The notes under the pieces: generated by a model
Database searches by the model: none
Seen by the model: the letters and a program-made list of their open reading frames with translations, nothing else
Told to the model about the DNA's origin: nothing
Assembly (NCBI GenBank): GCA_900770255.1
Contig: CAAGJN010000068.1
Span: 1-64,000, forward strand
Direction of reading: 5' to 3'
DNA from: Clostridia bacterium
Lineage (GTDB): Bacteria; Bacillota; Clostridia; Oscillospirales; Acutalibacteraceae
Length of the DNA: 64,000 bases
Made by a program: the position numbers and the translations under genes
In this document: one piece after another, positions 1-10,000 of the stretch
How the letters are laid out: each line of letters begins with the position of its first letter
How positions within the stretch are numbered: the stretch's first letter is position 1

Positions 1-1
1 G

Positions 2-802
2 CTGTTCATGGGCTTCGGCTGCTCCGTGCCCGCGCTGATGAGCACGCGCACGCTCAACGGTTCCCGCGAGAAAAAGATCTGCGCCGCCGTTATCCCGTTC
101 ATGTCGTGCAGTGCGAAAATGCCCGTCTATGCCATGTTTATCTCTGCGTTTTTCCCGGCTGTGCGCTGGGGCGCCGTAATAATGATATATGCGCTCGGCG
201 TAGCCTGTGCGGCGATGGGCTCCGAAATACTCAAACGCTTCGTTTTTAAGGGCGACGAGCCTCCGTTCATTCTTGAGCTGCCAGATTACCGCAGACCGTC
301 TCTGCGCTCTGTTTTTCGCTATGTGCGCGACAGACTGCGCGAATTTTTGAAAAAAGCGGGGGCGGTGCTGCTGCCCGCGAGCATAGTTATCTGGGCGCTC
401 GGATATTTTGACCTTTCGTTTCGCCCGGCTTCGGACGCTCAGTTTAGCATCCTCGGCAGGCTCGGCGGACTGATCTCGTTTATCTTTAAGCCCCTTGGTT
501 TCGGAGATTGGCGCTGCTGCGTCGCGGTGATGAGCGGGCTGATAGCGAGGGAGACTACGGTCAGCACGCTTGGAATACTGCTGGGTTCCGGCGCGGCCGA
601 CGGCATACGAACCCTTGTGACAAGGGCGGGCGCGTGCTCGTTTATGGCCTTTTCGCTTCTGAGCGTGCCGTGCGTGGCGGCAGTTGCAGCGATGAGGCGT
701 GAGCTCGGGCGCCTCGGGACTGCGAAGGTGCTGGTTTTTGAATTTGTGACTGCGTGGACAGTTAGCTTTATTATATACCGTATAGCGCTGTTATTTCTAT
801 AA
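2..802 (+). CDS. feoB: Ferrous iron transport protein B, C-terminal part (5' truncated by window edge)
   Basis: This is the membrane-permease half of FeoB, the GTP-dependent Fe(II) importer of the cytoplasmic membrane. The frame is already open at base 2, so the G-protein domain and first helices lie outside the window. The visible part begins inside the first Gate segment, with the family signature GFGCSVPA and, soon after, the CAAVIPFMSC stretch whose cysteines are conserved in the permease. A basic loop follows, then the second Gate region (PASIVIWALGYF) and the closing hydrophobic helices. The stop lies 16 bases before the next gene, so co-transcription with the flavoprotein downstream is likely. 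Family identity is firm. Whether feoA precedes it cannot be seen. Confidence 0.93.
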   Translation: MFMGFGCSVPALMSTRTLNGSREKKICAAVIPFMSCSAKMPVYAMFISAFFPAVRWGAVIMIYALGVACAAMGSEILKRFVFKGDEPPFILELPDYRRPSLRSVFRYVRDRLREFLKKAGAVLLPASIVIWALGYFDLSFRPASDAQFSILGRLGGLISFIFKPLGFGDWRCCVAVMSGLIARETTVSTLGILLGSGAADGIRTLVTRAGACSFMAFSLLSVPCVAAVAAMRRELGRLGTAKVLVFEFVTAWTVSFIIYRIALLFL

Positions 803-818
803 AGAAAAGGATTCTGAA

Positions 819-2024
819 ATGAGAGAGAAGTTTGACATTTTGATAATAGGCTCGGGCGCGTCGGGACTCGCTGCGGCGATAAACGCAAAGCGGGTCGGCG
901 CGTCGCTGAGCGTGGCGATGCTCGAAAGGCTGCCGAGGGTCGGCAAAAAAATACTTGCGACGGGCAACGGCAGATGCAATCTGACGAACCTTAACGCGCA
1001 TGAGCATCCTTATACGAACGCCGATTTTGCGCGAGGAGCGCTGAATCGCTACGATGAAAAACGCACGCTTGACTTTTTCAGATCGCTCGGCCTGCTGACC
1101 TACAGCGATAGCTGCGGCAGGGTCTATCCGATGAGCAACACGGCGGCGGGAGTGCTCGACTGCCTGCGCTTTGAGGCGGAGCGCCTCGGAGCAGAGAGCA
1201 TATGCGAAAGCAGGTGCGAAAAGATCGAAAGGGTAAACGGCGGGTTCCTGATTGACGGCAGATATTTTGCAAGGGCCGCGATCGTCTGCACGGGCGGCTG
1301 CGCGTCGCCGTCGCAGGGATCTGACGGCAGCGGCTATGGGCTGATGCGCTCGCTCGGCCACAGCTCTACCGAGCTCTATCCGTCGCTCGTTCAGCTGACA
1401 TCGCCGGACAAGCTGCGCGCTCTCAAGGGCATGCGCGTCCATGACGCGGTTATCAGCGCGGCGGGAAGAGAGTCGCGCGGCGAGCTGCTGTTTACCGACT
1501 ACGGTCTCTCAGGCATCGCGGCGATGGAGATCAGCGCCGATGTCGCGGCGGCCGCAAGCAGAGCGCCGGTCAGAGCGCAGCTTGATCTGCTGCCTGCAAT
1601 TGATGAGGCTGAGCTCGCCGTTTTTTTGTCAACGCTTCGCGGGCCGTGCGAGAATATGTTGGGTGGTATTTTGCCCAAGGCTGTCGGCTCGGCTGTGCTC
1701 AAGGCAGCAGGCGTTAAGCTCGGAGCCGATGCGGACAGGCTGAGAAAAAATGAGCTTGACGCTATAGTGGGAACAATCAAGCGCTTCCCAATGACCTTTG
1801 ACGGAACCAAGGGCTTTGAGAATGCACAGGTCACGCGCGGGGGGCTTGAGGTAGGCGATTTTGACGCGCAGAGACTCGAGTCAAAGCTCGTGCCGAATTT
1901 GTGGTGCGCGGGCGAGCTGCTCGACGTTGACGGAGGCTGCGGAGGCTTTAATCTGCAGTGGGCGTGGTCGTCCGGCCTTGTTGCCGGAGAAGAGGCCGCG
2001 CGCCGCCTGTGTTCACAACGGTAA
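819..2024 (+). CDS. HI0933/BaiN-family FAD-dependent flavoprotein
   Basis: A 401-residue flavoprotein of the HI0933/YhiN family (PF03486), to which the bile-acid enzyme BaiN also belongs. The N-terminus shows the dinucleotide-binding fold (IIGSGASGLAAAINAKR), followed by GKKILATGNGRCNLTN, a hallmark of this family. The C-terminus has the closing FAD contact GELLDVDGGCGGFNLQ. Length matches the family (about 400). The ATG start lies 8 bases after a purine-rich AAAGG. It is a soluble, probably cytosolic oxidoreductase; the substrate of most members is unknown, and membership alone does not show bile-acid activity. It sits 13 bases before a second, unrelated FAD protein. Confidence 0.9.
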   Translation: MREKFDILIIGSGASGLAAAINAKRVGASLSVAMLERLPRVGKKILATGNGRCNLTNLNAHEHPYTNADFARGALNRYDEKRTLDFFRSLGLLTYSDSCGRVYPMSNTAAGVLDCLRFEAERLGAESICESRCEKIERVNGGFLIDGRYFARAAIVCTGGCASPSQGSDGSGYGLMRSLGHSSTELYPSLVQLTSPDKLRALKGMRVHDAVISAAGRESRGELLFTDYGLSGIAAMEISADVAAAASRAPVRAQLDLLPAIDEAELAVFLSTLRGPCENMLGGILPKAVGSAVLKAAGVKLGADADRLRKNELDAIVGTIKRFPMTFDGTKGFENAQVTRGGLEVGDFDAQRLESKLVPNLWCAGELLDVDGGCGGFNLQWAWSSGLVAGEEAARRLCSQR

Positions 2025-2037
2025 CGGAGAGTGAAAT

Positions 2038-3639
2038 ATGCTTAGAATAAATCAAATAAAACTGCCGCTGACGGCGGATGAACACGATCTCAGGCGAGCA
2101 GCAAGTAAAGTACTTCGCCTTGACGAGAACAGAATCAGAAATCTGCGAATTGTAAAAAAAGCGGTCGATTCGCGTAAAAAAGATAACATTTTCTTTGTAT
2201 ATAACGTCGAAGTTGATATTGACGGCGATGAGGGAGCCGTGCTCAGAAAGTGCGGTTCGGGAGTGGAGATTGTAAAGGAGATAGACTTTACACCACCCGA
2301 GATAAACAGAAAGAGCAAATTCCGCCCTGTGATAGTGGGCTTCGGTCCCGCCGGTATGTTTTCGGGGCTGGCGCTTGCCCGCGCTGGCTTCAAGCCGCTG
2401 ATACTCGAGCGCGGCTCACATATTGAGGAAAGACAGCGTGACGTCCAGACCTTCTGGCGCGAGCGCAGGCTCAACCCCGACTCGAACGTTCAGTTCGGCG
2501 AGGGCGGCGCAGGCACGTTTTCGGACGGAAAGCTGACTACCGGTATTAAGGATCCGCTGTGCAAACTCGTTATAAACGAGCTCGCCGACCACGGCGCGCC
2601 CGAGGAAATACGCTGGTCGGCAAAGCCGCATATCGGAACCGACCGCCTTGCCGAGGTCGTGCGGAATATCCGAAAGGAGATCGTCTCGCTCGGCGGCGAG
2701 GTGAGGTTCAACTGCAAAATGACGGATATAATTGTCGCCAACGGCTATATCCACGGAGTCAGAATAGAGCAGGACGGATGCGGCGAGGACTATGAGACCG
2801 ACACCGTGCTGCTGTGTACCGGCCATTCGGCGCGCGACACAGTCAGAACGCTCTATTCGCGCGGAGTTAAAATGATGCAGAAGCCGTTCTCTGTCGGCGC
2901 GAGGATCGAGCACCCCCGAGAGTTTATCGACCGCGCGCAGTACGGCAGTTTCGCGGGTCATCCCGCGCTCGGCGCGGCCGATTATAAGCTTGCCTGTCAC
3001 CCCGAGCACGGGCGCGGAGCATACACCTTCTGCATGTGCCCCGGGGGCACGGTAGTCAACGCGGCGAGCGAGGAGGGCGGAATAGTCGTCAACGGCATGA
3101 GCGAATACGGCCGCGACGCGGAAAATTCGAACAGCGCGCTGCTTGTCGGCATTGAGCCTGAGAATTTTGGCAGCGATCACCCTCTCGCGGGTATTGATAT
3201 GCAGCGAAAAATTGAGCATGCGGCTTTCTTGGCGGGCGGCAGCGACTATACGGCCCCCGCGCAGCTCGTCGGCGATTTTCTTGCGGACAGACCCTCGACC
3301 CGTCTTGGAGCGGTGCATCCGAGCTGCCCGACCGGCGTAGTGATGACAGATCTGCGAAAAATACTGCCCAAAAAGGTGACTGACACCTATGCGGATGCGC
3401 TTTTGAAGATGGACAAAACGCTCTGCGGCTTTGCAATGCCCGAGGCTGTGTTCACCGCACCGGAGACTCGATCTTCCTCGCCTGTGCGGATCCTGCGCGA
3501 CGAGATATATCAGTCGAATGTGCGCGGGCTCTATCCCTGCGGCGAGGGCGCGGGCTATGCGGGCGGCATAGTTTCGGCGGCGGTAGACGGCGTGCGCTGC
3601 GCCTACGCGGTGTTGGCCGATGAAAGCGACGAGTGGTAA
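2038..3639 (+). CDS. COG2509-type FAD-dependent dehydrogenase
   Basis: A 533-residue flavoprotein of the COG2509 group (uncharacterised FAD-dependent dehydrogenases). Residues 1-90 form a small alpha/beta N-terminal domain typical of this group (opening MLRINQIKLPL, later VEVDIDGDEGAVLRKCG). The Rossmann motif VGFGPAGMFSGLALARAG follows near residue 100, then FGEGGAGTFSDGKLTT, and near the C-terminus PCGEGAGYAGGIVSAAVDG, which closes the FAD site. Several cysteines (CHPEHGRGAYTFCMCPGG) sit in the substrate region. The reaction is unknown. It probably shares a transcript with the preceding flavoprotein (13-base gap). Confidence 0.88.
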   Translation: MLRINQIKLPLTADEHDLRRAASKVLRLDENRIRNLRIVKKAVDSRKKDNIFFVYNVEVDIDGDEGAVLRKCGSGVEIVKEIDFTPPEINRKSKFRPVIVGFGPAGMFSGLALARAGFKPLILERGSHIEERQRDVQTFWRERRLNPDSNVQFGEGGAGTFSDGKLTTGIKDPLCKLVINELADHGAPEEIRWSAKPHIGTDRLAEVVRNIRKEIVSLGGEVRFNCKMTDIIVANGYIHGVRIEQDGCGEDYETDTVLLCTGHSARDTVRTLYSRGVKMMQKPFSVGARIEHPREFIDRAQYGSFAGHPALGAADYKLACHPEHGRGAYTFCMCPGGTVVNAASEEGGIVVNGMSEYGRDAENSNSALLVGIEPENFGSDHPLAGIDMQRKIEHAAFLAGGSDYTAPAQLVGDFLADRPSTRLGAVHPSCPTGVVMTDLRKILPKKVTDTYADALLKMDKTLCGFAMPEAVFTAPETRSSSPVRILRDEIYQSNVRGLYPCGEGAGYAGGIVSAAVDGVRCAYAVLADESDEW

Positions 3640-3645
3640 AAATAT

Positions 3646-3674
3646 TTTACATGCGTGCGCTTATATGCTATAAT
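3646..3674 (+). promoter_or_regulatory. Predicted sigma-A promoter of the HEXXH membrane protein gene
   Basis: A -35 box TTTACA and a -10 box TATAAT are separated by exactly 17 bases, and TGC before the -10 gives an extended -10 element. The start codon of the next gene lies 30 bases downstream, so this gene probably has its own promoter although it follows two flavoprotein genes. Confidence 0.7.
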
Positions 3675-3703
3675 ATGTAAAGAATGATGAGGAGCGGTTG
3701 AAA

Positions 3704-4198
3704 ATGAAAAAATTTCTGTTTTATCTTGTTCAGTTCACCTGGGCGCTGCCGCAGAATTTAGTCGGCGGTATCGGCTATCTTATTTTGAAAAACAAATATA
3801 AGCACGAGCGCTTTAACAATGCGTTCGTTACATATGTTCCGCACGACAACTTCGGCGGCGTGTCGCTCGGCATATTCATCTTCATGAACCCAGACCGCCC
3901 GGAGGACAGAGTGCACGACACGCGGATTCACGAGTACGGCCATACCATTCAATCGCTGCTGCTCGGCCCTCTGTGGGTGTTTGTGATCGCGGTTCCTTCA
4001 TTTATCTGGTGCAACGCTCCGAAATTTGTCAGGATGCGTAAGGAAAAAGGCGTATCATATTATAAGCTCTACTGCGAGGGCTGGGCGAATATGTGGGGCA
4101 GAGCGTGGAGCCGTGACAACTTTATCAGCGAAGAGTTCAAAACCACCGCTTACTACGGCAAGCCGATCGAACCCATTGAATTTTCAGACAAGAAATAA
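3704..4198 (+). CDS. Putative HEXXH-containing membrane protein of unknown function
   Basis: A 164-residue protein whose function I do not recognise. It has a hydrophobic N-terminus (residues 3-28), an HEYGH motif at about residues 76-80 that fits the HEXXH zinc-protease signature, a hydrophobic segment at about 85-103, and a downstream EGWANMWG at 125-132 whose Glu could be a third metal ligand (gluzincin arrangement). I chose the ATG at 3704 because AGGAG lies 9 bases before it; an in-frame TTG at 3698 is too close to that site. A small membrane metallopeptidase is the obvious inference, but no activity is shown and the motif could be structural. Confidence 0.75.
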   Translation: MKKFLFYLVQFTWALPQNLVGGIGYLILKNKYKHERFNNAFVTYVPHDNFGGVSLGIFIFMNPDRPEDRVHDTRIHEYGHTIQSLLLGPLWVFVIAVPSFIWCNAPKFVRMRKEKGVSYYKLYCEGWANMWGRAWSRDNFISEEFKTTAYYGKPIEPIEFSDKK

Positions 4199-4231
4199 TT
4201 TTTACAGTATATCAGACAAACAGGAGGATCT

Positions 4232-4771
4232 ATGGACGGATATGACGCCTTTTCCGCCGGCGTTGAGCCGGGAGGATTGCGCAACCGTAATGAAATAAAG
4301 GTGCTCATCGCCTTTGTGCTCAAAAACGTTGAGCGCGAGCTCTCGCGCAGGCAGCTGCTTGCAGCCATTCAGCAGGAGGGACTTGCGAACTACTTTGAGG
4401 CCACTCAGGCGCTTGAAAGCCTTATCGAGGGAGGCAGCGTGACCGTTGCAAGAGCGGAGGACGGCGAGGAATATCTCACTCTGACGGCCGTCGGCGCGAC
4501 AGCTTCAAGCATTGAGGATGAAATCCCCAGGGCGGTGCGCGACAAGGCGCTGGCAACTGCGACAGAGATGCAGACTCAGGAGCGCCGCATGAAGGAGACG
4601 CCTGTTGAGATAATTGAGCTTGAGAACGGCTGCAACGTGAAATTCACTTTCAACGATCTCATGACGCTCACGCTCTACGTCGCGGACATAGAGCAGGCCA
4701 AGAGCGTCAAGGAAAAGATGCTCGCCGACCCGGTGAGCCTCTATTCGGCCGTTATAGCCCAGCTGATGTAA
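4232..4771 (+). CDS. DUF4364 family protein
   Basis: A 179-residue cytosolic protein matching the DUF4364 family common in Clostridia. The N-terminal 90 residues read like a winged-helix: helices around NEIKVLIAFVL and SRRQLLAAIQ, followed by a short beta hairpin (YLTLTAVG). The C-terminal half is an alpha/beta ligand-like domain (VEIIELENGCNVKF). A transcriptional role is therefore plausible but not established. A perfect AGGAGG lies 6 bases before the ATG. The gene is followed by convergent terminators. Confidence 0.8.
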   Translation: MDGYDAFSAGVEPGGLRNRNEIKVLIAFVLKNVERELSRRQLLAAIQQEGLANYFEATQALESLIEGGSVTVARAEDGEEYLTLTAVGATASSIEDEIPRAVRDKALATATEMQTQERRMKETPVEIIELENGCNVKFTFNDLMTLTLYVADIEQAKSVKEKMLADPVSLYSAVIAQLM

Positions 4772-4778
4772 AAAAATT

Positions 4779-4794
4779 GCCCCGTTTTCGGGGC
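4779..4794 (-). terminator. Rho-independent terminator for the reverse-strand operon
   Basis: The stem GCCCCG/CGGGGC with a four-base loop is followed on the minus strand by AATTTTTT, so it terminates transcripts arriving from the ceramidase-like gene. It abuts the stop of the forward DUF4364 gene. Confidence 0.75.
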
Positions 4795-4805
4795 GTAATA
4801 CCGCA

Positions 4806-4859
4806 TAAAAAAATCCCCGTTGGCAAAGCGTTCTTCTGCTTTACTGACGAGGATTTTTC
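4806..4859. terminator. Imperfect bidirectional terminator between convergent genes
   Basis: A long hairpin pairs AAAAATCCCCGT with ACGAGGATTTTT (one wobble), giving T-runs on both strands. A third hairpin (AGCCGCAG/CTGCGGCT, about 4869-4893) follows. Three hairpins in about 115 bases insulate the convergent transcripts. Confidence 0.6.
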
Positions 4860-4905
4860 AGTTTGACAGCCGCAGATAATTTCCTGCGGCTGCCTTGCTA
4901 TTTAA

Positions 4906-7029
4906 TTATTTCTTCTCAGCCTTGAGCTCCTTCATCATCTCGGCATATGAGGTGACGAGTGTAGAAGCGACATTTCTGCCGAAGGAGATCGACTCCTGGT
5001 AGTGGTCGCCGAGCAGTTCGGAATCATCGAAGAAGACCATGCAGTAGTCGTTGTCGGGCACGACGTAGCCGCAGGCGTCATTCGCCTCGCCGAAAACATA
5101 AAGGCCGACGTCCTTGCCGCAATAGTCGCTGACAATGCTGTTGAGCGACGGATAGCCGAAGTCCGTGCCGCTGTAAGCGTTCTCTGCAAGGCAGGCGCCC
5201 TCGCCGTCGATCAGCTCAGGCGAGACTTCGCCGGGCAGAAGCGCTATCTTGAGGTTTTTGCCGATCTCAAGATAGCCGATCTCAGTAGTCGTGTAGAGAT
5301 TTTCGTCCTTATCATAATAGATCTTGTTGCCCACGAGCTTAGCCTTGCCGACAGCCTCGATAACGGGGTTCGTGATCTGAACGATAACCTCCTTGTGTCT
5401 GATGTTGAGTATGGGTTCAACTCTCGTCTCCTCGACGGGCTCCCAGTTCTCGTACCAGACAGTGACCTCGTCGAGCTTCTTCTGTCTCTCCTCTTCGGTG
5501 AGCTCTGTGTTATTGTTGATAGCGTCTATTGCGTCTGAATAGAACTTGTCGTTCGTCAGCCAGTCGCCCGCGCGCTTGATCTCGTCCTTTGTCATCGTCA
5601 TAGCGACAACCATGCGGCCGAGCTCGTTGCCGTAGCGGGTGGCCTCCTCGCTGCGCCTGACGGTGTCAACTCCGTCGTTCGTGACGCTGCGGCCGGAATA
5701 GATGCCGCACAGAGCGCCGTTGATAAACATAAAGTTTGTATTGTTGTTCTCCTCGCAGCTGATAATCTGCTCCATGTAGTAGGTGTAGTCAGCAGAGAGC
5801 TCCTTGCCGCTGCTCTTGTCGGTCTTGAGGCCGGTGATGTACGGGTGAGCGGACATGTTGACGATATAGGTCTGAGTGCTGCCGTCGTCCGGGACGAAGC
5901 GGAGTCTTGTCAGATTGTCAACAACGTCAATAACGCCGCGCTTGTCGTTGATGTAGTCCTCGCCGATATGGTCGATCGTCGCCTCATACATCTCGCCCGA
6001 CTTCATGTTTTTGCAGGCCTCGACGATAGTTTCGGCAGTTGTGTCAAACAGGAACTCCATATACTCCGGGTCGGTGCCGGTGGAATATTCGCCCTTGCCG
6101 GTGAGCGTGACTCCGATGTTCTTTGCGAGCTTTACAAAGAAGGGATTCCAGAGGCCCTGAGTGTCTATGCAGCTGTGGCAATGGGTCGCAAAGACGTTGA
6201 CGGAGATTATGTTTTCATCCTTGAGCTCCTTTGCGACGCGGTCGCGGATCTGCTTGATATCCTCGCCCGCGATGCCGATGCACTCGATGGTCGAGAAAAC
6301 GACCTTGCCGCGTCCGTCGTCGAGGACGACCGTGCGGACCTTCATATCATCGAGAACGGTTTCAACCGTATTTGACGGGAAGTTCTGAAGCAGATAACCG
6401 GCGAGATAGTAGTTGCCGTTGAGAACATCGTCGGGAACGAGGCTCGCCTGGCTGTAGCCGAGCTGCCACTTTGCGTTTTCGGAGGCCTCGCTGACAAATT
6501 CTGCGCTGCCTTTGTAGAAGTTGTTGCTCTCGGGCTTGTAGTCCTCAAGCTTCGTCAGTCCGCTCGGCAGGGGGATCATGTCGGCGATAAAGCTGATAAT
6601 CTTTGTGAAGATGCAGTCGAGATAGGTCATGAGGATGCAGGTCTTTTCCTGCGAGGTCTCCATCTTTGCGAGCGCCTTGATGAGTCCCAGCGGAGTGCTT
6701 ATGTCATACTCCTCGCCCTGGATCGTGACCTTGAGCGGATCGACCGTCACAAGGTTCTTGACCGCGCCGGTCGTATCTTCGGCGACGGTAGAATTGATGT
6801 CCTTGATCGAGTCGGGGACGTATTTGTCATAGTACTCGTAGGCCTTTTTGGCGGCCGCGACACCGAATTTGATAACGTCCGTGATGATCTGCGGGATATC
6901 TGAGACTGAGATCTCTGTCGTTGCCGCCGTTTGTGCACCTGCCGCGCTGGCGGAAGCTGCAAAGGCACACGACATGAGCATCGTCAGCGTCAGGATTACC
7001 GCAAGAGCTGATTTGAGTGCTTTTTTCAT
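4906..7029 (-). CDS. Secreted neutral/alkaline ceramidase-like protein
   Basis: A 707-residue exported protein. The start has a lysine-rich n-region, a hydrophobic core (AVILTLTMLMSC) and an Ala-rich cleavage region, so a Sec signal peptide is clear; the Cys of the core could also make a lipobox-like site. After a long N-terminal extension comes a region resembling the N-terminal domain of neutral ceramidases (PF04734): VVFSTIECIGI, then VFATHCHSCIDTQG, matching the family's Thr-His-x-His metal motif, and later VNMSAHPY and FINGALCG. Length fits neutral ceramidases (about 650-750). Substrate is inferred from the family; many bacterial members are uncharacterised. The gene lies 19 bases downstream of the GH106-like gene and probably shares its transcript. 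RBS AAGGAG precedes the ATG. Confidence 0.68.
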   Translation of the reverse strand: MKKALKSALAVILTLTMLMSCAFAASASAAGAQTAATTEISVSDIPQIITDVIKFGVAAAKKAYEYYDKYVPDSIKDINSTVAEDTTGAVKNLVTVDPLKVTIQGEEYDISTPLGLIKALAKMETSQEKTCILMTYLDCIFTKIISFIADMIPLPSGLTKLEDYKPESNNFYKGSAEFVSEASENAKWQLGYSQASLVPDDVLNGNYYLAGYLLQNFPSNTVETVLDDMKVRTVVLDDGRGKVVFSTIECIGIAGEDIKQIRDRVAKELKDENIISVNVFATHCHSCIDTQGLWNPFFVKLAKNIGVTLTGKGEYSTGTDPEYMEFLFDTTAETIVEACKNMKSGEMYEATIDHIGEDYINDKRGVIDVVDNLTRLRFVPDDGSTQTYIVNMSAHPYITGLKTDKSSGKELSADYTYYMEQIISCEENNNTNFMFINGALCGIYSGRSVTNDGVDTVRRSEEATRYGNELGRMVVAMTMTKDEIKRAGDWLTNDKFYSDAIDAINNNTELTEEERQKKLDEVTVWYENWEPVEETRVEPILNIRHKEVIVQITNPVIEAVGKAKLVGNKIYYDKDENLYTTTEIGYLEIGKNLKIALLPGEVSPELIDGEGACLAENAYSGTDFGYPSLNSIVSDYCGKDVGLYVFGEANDACGYVVPDNDYCMVFFDDSELLGDHYQESISFGRNVASTLVTSYAEMMKELKAEKK

Positions 7030-7048
7030 CGCATTATGCTCCTTTTAA

Positions 7049-10000
7049 TTATTTGATAGTGTATATAACAGGCGTGGATTCCACACCTATATTACGCAAA
7101 ATGTATTCGTAGCTCCATCTGCAGCCGCTTGTGCGCCACGCATCAGGGCCTATCCAGCGGCGCTTGCGTTCTGCGAGATGTACCGTGCCGAAAGCGTTCC
7201 TGCGGTTGGTGTAGAGCTTTATCTCAAGCTCGTGTCTGCCTGCGGAGACGCCGCTGATATTGAGCTTATACGGCGGGAAGATTATCTCGCCCGCGTGCCT
7301 GCCGTCGATAAAAATATCGGTCAGCGCGCCGTCGTAGTGCGGAACCGTGAGCTCAATATCGCCGCCGGGGCAGTCAATCGGGACCTTGTATGTGACGCAT
7401 CCGCCGTAGAAGGGGAGCCCCTGGTTTATGATACTGCCGAATGCCAGCTTATCGGCTCGCCTTATGAGCTTTTTGAGCCTGCCTCGCACTTCGACGCCGA
7501 AATCCCCGAGCAGATAACACCATTCAACGTTCGTACGCCTGCCGAACGGCAGGACTAGGTCGATGATGTTTTCGCCCCTGCGTATGCCGGGCAGCCTGAC
7601 GGTCTTTATCGATTTGTCAACGTACCAGCCGGTAACTGTGTTATTGACCGGCTCGCCGTTGAGCGTTATCTCAGCCTTTTCGGCATCCTCAAGCGCAAGG
7701 AGCACATCGTCAATATCAATATCGCTGTTTACGGTGAAGCGGAGCCTGACAGTATGCTCCGGCGCGGGCTCGTCAATGACCCACGGCTGTGCCACGGCGC
7801 CGCTGCGCAGCGGAAATCCGAGCTTTTCGCGGCAGACGTTGTCGGCGCGCAGCAGCTCCTCCTCCCTGAGGCTCAGCTCCCCGCCGTCGAGGGCATATCT
7901 CGCTGTATCGAGCAGCAGGACGTTCGGCTCATCGAGCTCGTAGCTGACCTCGCAGGGGACGAAAATCTCCGCAGTCTCGCGCTCCTCGGGCTCGATAAAC
8001 GGCTGCTCGCTGCGCCCGTCGTAGAGGCGCAGAAGCAGGCTGTCGCAGTCATAGAGCGACGCGCTGATTACCGTGTTGCCGTTTGAATATTCAAACTCGG
8101 CGGGCTTTATCTCGCCGCTGAGCGTGTCGTAGACGACCGGTGAATATTCGCCCGTGACGGTGATCCTTATATCTTTGTGACTCGTTATGTAGCAGTCATA
8201 TGGGTCGGTTGCGTGCGCGATGAACAGCCAAGAGCTGTCGTTGTCCTCGCGGAGCTGATATATAAGCCCGTCGGCGAGATATCCGTTGTCCATGCGGATG
8301 CAGACGGTTCGCACATCGTCGAGCGCGCTTAACAGCTCGGCGCGCTGATAGGGTATGGCTATGCTCTGATCAAAGAGTTTTTCACCTCTGTCCGACGGCG
8401 CGGCGTCCTCGAGCGAGGGGGTCTTGCCGAGAAAGATCAGTCTGCCGCCCTCGGCGCGGAATTTTTCGAGCCGCTCAAGAGTTGATGAACGCAGGGTTTC
8501 GCAGCCGGGCACGATTATTACGTCGTACTTCATTTTGCCGACCTTGAGCGGAGCGCCGGCTTCCGGGCAAAGCTGCGGGAAAAGCGACTCGCTGATGAAG
8601 TCAAAATCTATGCTGCCGAAGAGCAGCCATTTTGTAAGCTCCTGGAAATTCTTGTCAAGCTCCTCGCGGATAAGGCCCGACTTGTCATTCGGCCCCCAAT
8701 GCAGCCAAAAGCTTTCTATCGGATGTATCACGCCGACGCGCACAACGGGCGTGCCGCGCGTCATGGCGGTGTTGACTCTGGCAAAGTGATCCTCGACGCA
8801 GGAATATTTTTTGTACCACGGGGACTGATAGTTGATCGAAGCGGGGTAGTCGCGTTTTGCTTCTCCGGCCATCGAGACCCAGGACAGGTGAGGAACGCGG
8901 ACGGTGACTCCGAGAGCCGCCTGCCAGTCTCCGTTTAATTTGTGTCCGCGGAAGTCGAAGTCCCAGTCCGTCACGCCGTAGAGCTCGGAGAGCACTCCCT
9001 CGCGCCCGAACTGGTGCGAGGCTGACTGCGCCTGCTTGGCGGTTGTGTACTCCTTATATGAGCAGAGCATATCGATACCCGGCAGTTCAAAGGATCTGTA
9101 GGAGCGCATGGCCTCACCCAGAGCGCCGGTCTGGCTCTCAAGCGTCGGCTCATCCATCATGTGGCCGGTCAGCGCGAGTCCGTTGTCGCGGCACCACGAG
9201 CCGACCGTGTCCGCAAAGGCGGAGGAAAATCTCTCCGCGATATGGTCGTGATAGCGGTAGCGGGCGAGAGAGACCCTGCTGCCGGGCAGATCCCAGAATA
9301 TTTCGGGGAGATACTCCATGATGTCCTGAGAATAAGCAGCCTTGTATGTATCAGCAAAATCATCCGTCCACGGCATGATCAGATCGTCCGTGTCGGTGGA
9401 GTTGTTCATCAGCGTTTTGCGCGTGAACTGCGGCTCGTCGGTGAATATGGCGGGGACTGCCGCATCGAATTCGTCGCCGACGGTTTCCCTGTACCGCTCG
9501 TGGGTGACCTCGACAAAGCGCTCGACGGCCTTTTTGTCAAGGGTGTTGAGATAGGTCTGGTTGTTATACCATGGATTCGAGCTGCTGATCTCGAGATAGG
9601 CGTACCATTTCGTGCCCTCGGCGCGGTCATTTTTGCCGATCAGCCTGTGGCTCTTGAGATAGCCGTCCTTGTCGAGCACGATATCGTAGCAGGCAAGCAA
9701 TCTGCCGTCCTCGGTACGCACTCCCCGCGAGGAGGAGTCGTCAGTAAAGCCCGTGGTGCCGTCATAAGGTCTGACGGTAAAGAGCAGGTGGCGGGCTCTG
9801 AAGCGTCTGTCCTTTGTGACTATGCCTCCCGCAGCGCCGGAGGGCCATCTGTCCTCATCATAGAGCCACGCAAGCATTTTCTCGTCCTTTGCCTTGTCAA
9901 CGCAGGCGCGGATAAGCCGCATGAACTCATCGCTGAGGTATTCTGTGGACATGCCGGTTCTGACGTGCATATGAAATCCGCCGAGTCCCATCTCCTTGAA

